A DNA stretch of 10,952 nucleotides from an uncultured Porphyromonadaceae bacterium. GTDB taxonomy: Bacteria > Bacteroidota > Bacteroidia > Bacteroidales > Muribaculaceae. This document shows, one piece after another, positions 5,912 through 10,952 of this stretch. Below the pieces are notes generated by a model that was not told the DNA's origin, did no database searches, and was given only the letters and a program-made list of their open reading frames with translations. The position numbers and the translations under genes are program-made. Where the stretch lies: positions 1 through 10,952 of the forward strand of contig UQKE01000060.1 of NCBI GenBank assembly GCA_900541555.1, in the 5' to 3' direction. Numbering within the stretch: position 1 is the stretch's first letter; the number at the start of each line of letters is the position of its first letter.

Positions 5912-8155
5912 ATGCTGCTGTTTGTCGAGGGATATCCATACGATCTGAACCATCGGGTTAGAGACGGCTTGACGGTCAGGGATGTGCTCAGGGATGTCGT
6001 TTCTGTCCCGGCGAAAGAGGACAAGTCGGCATTTGGGTATGTGGGGTATTGCTATAGCAAAGCGGCCAACGACGTGGTATTCTTCCTCCCGAAAGTGGTG
6101 TTGACCGGAGAGCAGAACGAAGAAAACGGCGACGACACGATTTTCGGCGCTTCCCCGCAGGAAATCATCGATTTTGAATCGGACAGTGTGAAATCCAGAT
6201 TTACGGAGGACGGGTGCAAGGAGTACAAGGAGTTTCTCTCGACGCTCTCGATATGGATATATAGGGTCATAAGCGTGTACAGGCAGGGGCACGATGACAA
6301 CAGCATATTGGAGAGCAAAGAATACCAAACGGAAAGCCGCGGGCGAAAGCACCGGCACAATACGTTGCTGGACGTGATCATCGCCCTTCGCGATTTCAAC
6401 AGGGACAATCAGGAGTATTTCACATTCATAGCCAAAAACATCCACTCGGGGTATAACAGGATTCATTGGAACAAGACAATAACGTCGTCGCCGGCTATCA
6501 TTCAGGGCGGCACGCCTGTTTATGTGAAGCCGGTGAACAGGAAAAAGACGATCAACTTGGACGAAGAACTGCTGATCATCTACTTTTCGATTTTGAACTA
6601 TATCCGCGAGGCGCACGGATTTTCTTTCGACATCAACTTGCAATATGACCTGATCAGTCCTGACACGCTAAAACGTTCGTATATCGACAAGAACCGAGGA
6701 TGCCGCCGTCTCCGGCAGATCAAATACAAATATTTTTCGGACAAGGCATTGAGAATTTGGGACTTGTGCTATGCTTTCTTCGACAGGGAATATAAGATAG
6801 CAATGAACAGGCAGGCAGAAGATTATTTGCTTGCAAAGAATTTCGAGCATATTTTCGAAGCAATGATCGACGTCCTTGTCGGGGGCAAAGACAAGCAACG
6901 CCTGCCTAAGGAACTTGTCGAGCAACGGGACGGGAAATTGGTCGATCACATGTTCATCGGACAGGGACTCATAGAACATTCCGATCTCGCCGCGGAGCAG
7001 ACATATTATATTGGTGACAGCAAATATTACAAGCGAACAAAAGGCGACCGTGTGGAGCTCGGCGATAAGGCGATTTACAAACAGTATACATACGCGCGAA
7101 ATGTCGTGCAATGGAACATAAATCTGTTTCTTGACGACAAGGATTCTGATGGTCAGCCGCAATTGCGAGACTCCCTGACCGAAGGGTACAACCTTATTCC
7201 GAATTTCTTCATCAGTGCAAGAATTCCGAGGAAAGACGCCGGCGGTCGATTCCTGTCGTTTGACGATGGGACGCTGAAAGCATCAGACGATGGAGTGCAA
7301 TTGAACAGGCAATTTGAGAACCGGCTGTTTGACAGGGATACGCTCTTGTTGTGCCACTATGATGTCAATTTCTTGTTTGTCGTTTCTCTCTATGGAAGAG
7401 ACCGTAAAAACAAGCAGGCTGCATGGAGGGAATATGTGCGGAAAGAATTCCGTAGCAGAATTCAAGACACGTTGAATCGATTATACTCATTCCACATCCT
7501 CCAACCGAGGGAGGGGATGGACTGCTACCAATTTATACAGGATAATTTCCATAAGTTCAATGGCAAATTGTATAGGCCTAAGGCAGATAGCAATTATTTG
7601 GTTCTCGCTTTGATGAAGGAAGAAGAGCGAGGCCTATGGGAAACGCTTGGAGTGAAGCCGGAGTCGGTGGCAAGGGAAATTGCTCGAAACGAAGAATTGC
7701 TGGATGCGGCGCAGAGCCATTTTTACGTTGGCCATCCGTTCCGGCTTGCGCCGGAGTTTCATGTGGACGTTGTCGGCAATGTCGGGACTTTGGAAAAGCT
7801 GCCAAAGCCGGAGAACAGGAATGTTCTGACAGGTTTGGTTCGCAAGACGGATGCCGACTATACGGATTTTTGCAACCATGCGGCAAAAACTTATACGATG
7901 GAAAGAATCCCGACAGCTATTAATATGATGGATATCAGATATTTCTTGCCTATGGTCGGTGGGAATATCGATGGCTATTATAAAGTGGAAAAAGTATATT
8001 TCGGCACAAAGAGTGGCAGACCATGCTTGAAGTTAAACCTGTCCACTTTTATTCCCTTGGGAGAGGACAGCATTCCTATATATCGCATTAAAATGCAACC
8101 GGGAGAATTGATTTCGCATGATTTGATGGTGAAACTGTATGGAAAACAAGGATGA
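5912..8155 (+). CDS. McrC/LlaJI-R2-like PD-(D/E)xK restriction nuclease
   Basis: The 747-residue product is the likely nuclease partner of the McrB-type protein. The N-terminal third (FGYVGYCYSK, DVVFFLPKVVL near 41-63, and RIHWNKTI near 183-190) resembles the R2 subunit of LlaJI-type restriction enzymes and DUF2357/McrC-like proteins. The nuclease fold is seen at about 305-400: Glu312/Glu316 in the helix NFEHIFEAMID, Asp345 in GKLVDHMF, then Asp369-x-Lys371 in YYIGDSKYY, followed by IYKQYTYAR. About 340 residues follow the nuclease core, with no domain that I recognise, and make it longer than typical McrC. The ATG at 5912 is the first one in frame, six bases after the opening of the frame, and a GAGAAAG run sits just before it. 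The family name is moderately sure; a PD-(D/E)xK nuclease paired with McrB is quite sure. No signal peptide or membrane segment is seen. Confidence 0.8.
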   Translation: MLLFVEGYPYDLNHRVRDGLTVRDVLRDVVSVPAKEDKSAFGYVGYCYSKAANDVVFFLPKVVLTGEQNEENGDDTIFGASPQEIIDFESDSVKSRFTEDGCKEYKEFLSTLSIWIYRVISVYRQGHDDNSILESKEYQTESRGRKHRHNTLLDVIIALRDFNRDNQEYFTFIAKNIHSGYNRIHWNKTITSSPAIIQGGTPVYVKPVNRKKTINLDEELLIIYFSILNYIREAHGFSFDINLQYDLISPDTLKRSYIDKNRGCRRLRQIKYKYFSDKALRIWDLCYAFFDREYKIAMNRQAEDYLLAKNFEHIFEAMIDVLVGGKDKQRLPKELVEQRDGKLVDHMFIGQGLIEHSDLAAEQTYYIGDSKYYKRTKGDRVELGDKAIYKQYTYARNVVQWNINLFLDDKDSDGQPQLRDSLTEGYNLIPNFFISARIPRKDAGGRFLSFDDGTLKASDDGVQLNRQFENRLFDRDTLLLCHYDVNFLFVVSLYGRDRKNKQAAWREYVRKEFRSRIQDTLNRLYSFHILQPREGMDCYQFIQDNFHKFNGKLYRPKADSNYLVLALMKEEERGLWETLGVKPESVAREIARNEELLDAAQSHFYVGHPFRLAPEFHVDVVGNVGTLEKLPKPENRNVLTGLVRKTDADYTDFCNHAAKTYTMERIPTAINMMDIRYFLPMVGGNIDGYYKVEKVYFGTKSGRPCLKLNLSTFIPLGEDSIPIYRIKMQPGELISHDLMVKLYGKQG

Positions 8156-8189
8156 TTGAAGCAGGCTAAACTTTCAATTGTTTTTGACC

Positions 8190-8348
8190 TCCTCCGCCTG
8201 CGGCACCTCCCTTATCCGCACTGCCGTGTGGCAGAGGAGAACGTTGCTACGTTTTCTCTTTTGGCGGACACGCTGCCACGCGCAGTCGCAATTCTTCCTA
8301 TTCTGCATAGGCAGCAGCTAACAAACCATTCTCCACTAAAAATCTGCC
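8190..8348 (-). repeat. Right copy of the flanking inverted repeat
   Basis: Read on the minus strand this matches 138-275, with a perfect 31-bp shared core at 8259-8289 (against 193-223) and the shared outer end GCAGATT-TTAGTGGAGAA. Its inner part also matches 373-432. It starts about 35 nt after the nuclease stop and ends about 10 nt before the bidirectional terminator. An open frame across 8156-8401 has no features of a protein and overlaps this repeat, so I treat the whole 8156-8358 stretch as non-coding. Confidence 0.7.
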
Positions 8349-8358
8349 GGGGCGAAAT

Positions 8359-8394
8359 AAAAAAGGCGCGGCCTGCGAGGTCGCGCCCTTTTTT
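8359..8394. terminator. Bidirectional intrinsic terminator
   Basis: GGCGCGGCCT (8365-8374) pairs with AGGTCGCGCC (8378-8387) over 10 positions, one a G-T wobble, around a 3-nt loop. Six A precede the stem and six T follow it (after one C), so it can end transcription from both sides: the restriction operon from the left and the lipoprotein gene from the right. Confidence 0.85.
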
Positions 8395-8413
8395 ATTGTG
8401 AAGTTGCTTGGGA

Positions 8414-8782
8414 TTAGTCCAAACCGGCTTCTTTCACTGCTTTTTCAGTTGCTTTTTCTGCTTCTTCTTCGATTTTCTCCTCTCTGTCTTTGAGTTCTTC
8501 GAAGCGCTTGCCTTGCTCGCTGGTGAGCTTGTCGTCGCTGTCGGCCACTCTAAGCAGGCGCTTTTTCGCTGACATTTGAGCACTGTTGATGCCCAACTCG
8601 ATAATGTCGTCGGTTGCGCCTTCGTACCAATCGAGATAGTATTCATAGTCGTCGAGCACCTTGTCGGCATCTTCTTCGCTGCGGATTTTTTCCATTCCTT
8701 TCGATTTGTCGCCGCCTCCGCAAGAAGCAAACGCGCCTGCCACCACTGCAATCAGAGCAAATGCAAAAACTTTCTTAATCAT
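8414..8782 (-). CDS. Small putative lipoprotein
   Basis: The 122-residue product starts with a type II signal sequence: a short basic start (MIKK), a hydrophobic stretch (VFAFALIAVVAGAFA) and a lipobox ending in Cys21 (AFASC). After lipidation it should be anchored in the periplasmic face of a membrane or at the cell surface. The mature part is highly charged, very rich in Glu, Lys and Asp, and probably all helical, with a likely coiled coil at about 90-118 (EELKDREEKIEEEAEKATEK). I do not recognise a named family. It is transcribed alone and divergently from the kinase gene, from a clear promoter at 8827-8856, and ends near the shared terminator. Confidence 0.8.
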   Translation of the reverse strand: MIKKVFAFALIAVVAGAFASCGGGDKSKGMEKIRSEEDADKVLDDYEYYLDWYEGATDDIIELGINSAQMSAKKRLLRVADSDDKLTSEQGKRFEELKDREEKIEEEAEKATEKAVKEAGLD

Positions 8783-8826
8783 AATGGGTTAAATTTTAGG
8801 TTGTGTAAAAATGATGATTGTTTTCA

Positions 8827-8856
8827 CAAAGGTATGATATTTTTTGAAAATATCAA
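8827..8856 (-). promoter_or_regulatory. Promoter of the lipoprotein gene
   Basis: On the minus strand TTG (8856-8854), a 19-nt spacer and TACCTTTG (8834-8827) match the Bacteroidetes promoter pattern exactly. The predicted start near 8820 leaves a leader of about 38 nt before the ATG at 8782. Confidence 0.7.
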
Positions 8857-8919
8857 CATTTTTTCCGAATTATTTATCGGAGAATGGAAAAACAGCGAAA
8901 AAATATGTAAGTTTGCGAT

Positions 8920-9300
8920 ATGAAAGAGGCCGAAAAGTTCAGTTGGAAGAAAAGGGCGAAAAGTTTTTCGTATGCCTTTGCGGGCATTGTGCGGTTGCTG
9001 CGTTGCGAGCACAATGCGCGCATCCATGTCGTGGCGGCGATAGCTGTCGCGGGCTGCGGTTGGTGGCTTGGGCTTTCCGCCATGGAGTGGGTGGCGATTT
9101 CGCTGTGCATTGGCGGAGTTTTTGTGGCCGAGGCGGTCAATTCCGCTGTGGAGGCGCTTGCCGACAGGGTGACCGGCGAGCGCGACGAGGCCGTGAAGCA
9201 TGCCAAGGATTTGGCGGCCGGCGCGGTGCTGCTGATGGCGCTCACCGACGTTGTTGTCGGGTTGATTGTGTTTTTGCCGAAAATCATGAGGTATTTTTAG
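8920..9300 (+). CDS. dgkA: Diacylglycerol/undecaprenol kinase
   Basis: This 126-residue membrane kinase belongs to the small DgkA family, which phosphorylates diacylglycerol or, in many bacteria, undecaprenol. It shows the family pattern: a basic amphipathic start, Glu30 in LLRCEHNARIH, the signature EAVNSAVEALAD at 71-82 (Glu71, Asn74, Glu78), and KDLAAGAVLL at 96-105. Three hydrophobic segments fit the trimeric fold with three membrane helices (about 36-52, 56-72 and 99-119). Length is normal. Which lipid it uses cannot be told from sequence. The stop is directly followed by the ATG of the PAP2 gene, so the two are co-transcribed and may act on the same lipid carrier in opposite directions. 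A TAAGTTTG box lies only four bases before the ATG. Confidence 0.9.
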   Translation: MKEAEKFSWKKRAKSFSYAFAGIVRLLRCEHNARIHVVAAIAVAGCGWWLGLSAMEWVAISLCIGGVFVAEAVNSAVEALADRVTGERDEAVKHAKDLAAGAVLLMALTDVVVGLIVFLPKIMRYF

Positions 9301-9855
9301 ATGAGGAAAGCGGTTGTTTTGTGTCTTTTGGCGGCGTTTTTGTCGTTGCCTTCGCATGCGCAGGAATTGAGCGGCGGTCGCAAGGCCGTGAAGTATTCCG
9401 GCGATGCGTTGCTGTTTGCCATGCCTGTCGCGACGCTGGCTGCCGTCGTCGTGCAAAAAGATTGGACGGGGCTGAAGCAAGCGGCGTTTTCCACGGTTTC
9501 GACGCTTGGCGCAACCTATTTGTTGAAGTACACCGTGCGCAAGGAGCGTCCCGACCATAGCGATTTCCATTCTTTTCCGTCGGCCCACACGTCGATTCTT
9601 TTCGCCAACGCGGCGTTCGTGCAGCGCCGCTACGGCTGGAAGTGGGGGCTTCCCGCCTACGTGCTTGCCACCTACACGGGCTGGAGCCGCACGTTCGCGC
9701 GGAAGCACGATTGGTGGGACGTGGTGGCCGGCGCGGCGATTGGCGCGGGGTGTTCGTACATATTTACCCGCCCGTTCGCGCAGAAGCATGAGCTGACGGT
9801 TGTGCCGGTGAGCGACGGACGGCATTTCGGCATAGCCGCTTCGTTTCGTTTATAA
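9301..9855 (+). CDS. PAP2-family lipid phosphatase
   Basis: The 184-residue protein starts with a signal peptide (MRKAVVLCLLAAFLSLPSHA, likely cut after Ala20). All three motifs of the PAP2/type 2 acid phosphatase family are present: K76-x6-R83-P84 (KYTVRKERP), P93-S-A-H96 (SFPSAHTS), and S129-R-x5-H136-x3-D140 (SRTFARKHDWWD). The active site should face the periplasm. Substrates in this family include undecaprenyl pyrophosphate, phosphatidylglycerol phosphate and lipid A; the sequence does not decide between them. It abuts the kinase gene with no spacer, which supports a shared operon and a role in lipid phosphate turnover. The C-terminal end (FGIAASFRL) ends in a strand-like pattern with a terminal aromatic-x-Leu. 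Confidence 0.88.
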   Translation: MRKAVVLCLLAAFLSLPSHAQELSGGRKAVKYSGDALLFAMPVATLAAVVVQKDWTGLKQAAFSTVSTLGATYLLKYTVRKERPDHSDFHSFPSAHTSILFANAAFVQRRYGWKWGLPAYVLATYTGWSRTFARKHDWWDVVAGAAIGAGCSYIFTRPFAQKHELTVVPVSDGRHFGIAASFRL

Positions 9856-9866
9856 AAAAGATTACG

Positions 9867-10175
9867 ATGATAGTTTACAACACGACTTTTCATGTACACA
9901 ACGATGCTGCCGAGCAGTTTCTCGGCTGGCTTCGTGGCGATTTTGTCCCTGCAGCGATGGCCGACGGCCGTCTGACGGATGCCCGGATTGCTTTGGTGCT
10001 TAATGCCGAAGAGAGCGACGGGCGCAACTATTCCGTGCAGTTTCGCGCTGCCGATGTCGACGTGTTGCAGGCGTGGTATGTGGAAGTGGGGCGCGGTTTG
10101 GTTGAGCGCATGGCCCGGCAGTTCGGCCATCAAGCCGCCGGATTTTCGACCTTGTTGGAGGAGGTGGATTTGTGA
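9867..10175 (+). CDS. DUF4286-family protein
   Basis: The 102-residue protein belongs to DUF4286, a small family of unknown function that is common in Bacteroidetes and often sits beside ruvC, as here. It begins [20 protein letters not shown] and has the alternating strand and helix pattern of a ferredoxin-like fold, with conserved-looking WLRGDFVPA near 21-29 and [16 protein letters not shown] near 56-71. There is no signal peptide. The stop overlaps the start of ruvC by one base (TGATG), so translation is probably coupled. It may be a dimeric alpha-beta barrel protein, but this is only inferred from the pattern. Confidence 0.85.
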   Translation: MIVYNTTFHVHNDAAEQFLGWLRGDFVPAAMADGRLTDARIALVLNAEESDGRNYSVQFRAADVDVLQAWYVEVGRGLVERMARQFGHQAAGFSTLLEEVDL

Positions 10176-10735
10176 TGGAGTGGGACCGCATCATCATCGG
10201 CATCGACCCCGGCACGAACGTGATGGGCTATGGCGTGCTTGGCATCAAGCATCGCAAGCCGACGCTGATCGCGATGGGCGTGTTGATGCTCAACAAGTTC
10301 GACGACCGTTATCTCCGTTTGCGCCGCATTTCCGAGCGCGTCACGGGGTTGATAGAGCAATATTTGCCCGACGAAATGGCCATCGAAGCTCCGTTCTATG
10401 GGAAAAACGTGCAATCGATGTTGAAGTTGGGCAGGGCGCAAGGCGTGGCAATGGCTGCCGCGCTCGTTCGCGACATTCCGATCGCTGAATATGCTCCTTT
10501 GAAGGTGAAGCAAGCCATTACGGGCAATGGCGGCGCGTCGAAGGAGCAGGTGGCGGAAATGCTTCGCCGCATCCTTTCCATTCCGCAGGACACGCTCGAT
10601 CCGCATCTCGACGCCACCGACGCCTTGGGCGTGGCGTTGTGCCATTTCTATGAGTCGTCGCGTCCGCAGACGGTTCGTTCTTATCGTTCGTGGAAGGATT
10701 TTGTGGCGCGCAATCCGGAGAAGATAAAGGGTTGA
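10175..10735 (+). CDS. ruvC: Holliday junction endonuclease RuvC
   Basis: RuvC cuts four-way DNA junctions during homologous recombination, together with the RuvAB branch-migration motor. The 186-residue protein has the RNase H-like fold with the four acidic catalytic positions: Asp11 ([16 protein letters not shown]), Glu71 ([10 protein letters not shown]), and Asp146 and Asp149 ([14 protein letters not shown]). The segment [12 protein letters not shown] (115-126) is the usual DNA-contact region. Length is close to other RuvC proteins. I use the ATG at 10175, which overlaps the DUF4286 stop; a GTG one codon upstream is also possible. No ruvA or ruvB lies in the window. Confidence 0.95.
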   Translation: MEWDRIIIGIDPGTNVMGYGVLGIKHRKPTLIAMGVLMLNKFDDRYLRLRRISERVTGLIEQYLPDEMAIEAPFYGKNVQSMLKLGRAQGVAMAAALVRDIPIAEYAPLKVKQAITGNGGASKEQVAEMLRRILSIPQDTLDPHLDATDALGVALCHFYESSRPQTVRSYRSWKDFVARNPEKIKG

Positions 10736-10784
10736 CTATGGTTTTCTGGATCAGGTTGGCTGTTGGTTGCTTGTTCTAAAAGTG

Positions 10785-10820
10785 GTGGGTAGGGTATTTG
10801 TTTATACCCTTTGGCTACCC
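10785..10820. other. Hairpin-forming region after ruvC
   Basis: AGGGTAT (10791-10797) pairs with ATACCCT (10804-10810) around a 6-nt loop, and GGGTA (10787-10791) with TACCC (10816-10820) is an alternative outer pairing. It lies about 50 nt past the ruvC stop but has no T-tract, so it is at best a weak rightward transcription end. Nothing else is recognised between 10736 and 10830. Confidence 0.4.
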
Positions 10821-10821
10821 A

Positions 10822-10863
10822 GCAAAAGAAAGACGGCTGAAACTCAATGAGTTGTCAGCCGTT
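10822..10863 (-). terminator. Terminator of the tRNA-Leu transcript
   Basis: On the minus strand ACGGCTGA (10862-10855) and TCAGCCGT (10840-10833) pair over 8 bp, and an inner ACTC/GAGT segment extends the stem. TCTTTCTTTT follows. It begins about six bases after the tRNA 3' end, as expected for a tRNA terminator, and faces ruvC transcription from the opposite side. Confidence 0.7.
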
Positions 10864-10868
10864 CTTTG

Positions 10869-10952
10869 TACCCGGAGCGGGACTTGAACCCGCACAGCTG
10901 CAATAGCCAAAGGATTTTAAGTCCTTCGTGTCTACCATTCCACCATCCGGGC
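10869..10952 (-). tRNA. tRNA-Leu (anticodon UAA)
   Basis: The 84-nt minus-strand sequence folds as a class II tRNA. The acceptor arm is GCCCGGA with TCCGGGT (first pair G-U), followed by discriminator A at 10869. The D arm has GTG...GGTAGACAC, the anticodon stem-loop AAGGACTTAAAATCCTT shows TAA, a long variable arm follows (GGCTATTGCAGCT region), and the T arm is GCGGGTTCAAGTCCCGC. CCA is not encoded. The 5' end coincides with the window border. Confidence 0.95.

Noticed and set aside
5852..6643. Leftward open frame of 263 codons under the nuclease gene
   Set aside because: It is antisense to the nuclease gene, whose catalytic motifs and operon position are clear. The overlap is a by-product of codon use.
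8156..8401. Open frame directly after the nuclease gene
   Set aside because: It overlaps the flanking repeat and the terminator and starts with a non-ATG codon; nothing in it resembles a protein.
8824..9825. Leftward open frame of 333 codons under the kinase and phosphatase genes
   Set aside because: It is antisense to two genes with complete family motifs and is rich in Arg, His and Gln, typical of the shadow of a GC-rich gene.
10869..10952. The tRNA-Leu as the attachment site of an integrated element
   Set aside because: No integrase gene and no repeated tRNA 3' end were seen in the window, and the accessory block is about 2.5 kb away with core genes between.

Overview
The window looks like a chromosome segment of a member of the Bacteroidetes, most likely Bacteroidales. 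The evidence is a DUF4286 gene directly in front of ruvC, repeated promoter matches to the Bacteroidetes pattern TTG-N19-TAnnTTTG, weak or absent Shine-Dalgarno sequences, a tRNA-Leu(UAA) without an encoded CCA, and a lipoprotein with a short type II signal. Family or genus cannot be fixed from the sequence alone.

Layout. Positions 1-81 hold the last codons of an upstream gene and a strong terminator. From about 138 to 8350 lies an accessory block, bordered on both sides by diverged inverted copies of a roughly 140-bp non-coding repeat that share a perfect 31-bp core (193-223 and 8259-8289). Left to right the block holds: a second partial copy of that repeat (373-432); an intact IS4-family insertion sequence (640-2080) with a 9-bp target duplication; a leftward pair made of a 46-residue ORF and a RhuM-family gene; a 610-bp array (3408-4017) of palindromic 76-bp repeats with consensus promoters; and a rightward cluster of a 35-residue ORF, an McrB-type AAA+ motor gene and a large McrC/LlaJI-R2-like PD-(D/E)xK nuclease gene. 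From about 8359 to the end the sequence reads as conserved housekeeping DNA: a bidirectional terminator, a small lipoprotein, a diacylglycerol/undecaprenol kinase, a PAP2 lipid phosphatase, DUF4286, ruvC and tRNA-Leu.

How the parts may work together. The McrB-like motor and the nuclease form a nucleotide-driven restriction module. No DNA methyltransferase is encoded in the window, so a modification-dependent (type IV-like) mode is the simplest reading, although the nuclease resembles the R2 subunit of LlaJI-type systems, which normally travel with methyltransferases. The palindromic array sits exactly between the leftward rhuM unit and the rightward mcrB unit. It ends in a perfect 24-bp inverted repeat whose right copy carries a consensus promoter and whose left copy carries a leftward -7 box, so it looks like a repeat-expanded divergent promoter region. 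The insertion sequence lies just downstream of rhuM in the same orientation, and a strong hairpin with a T-tract ahead of its transposase could stop read-through from rhuM. In the core part, the kinase and the phosphatase abut each other, which fits handling of a lipid carrier or phospholipid.
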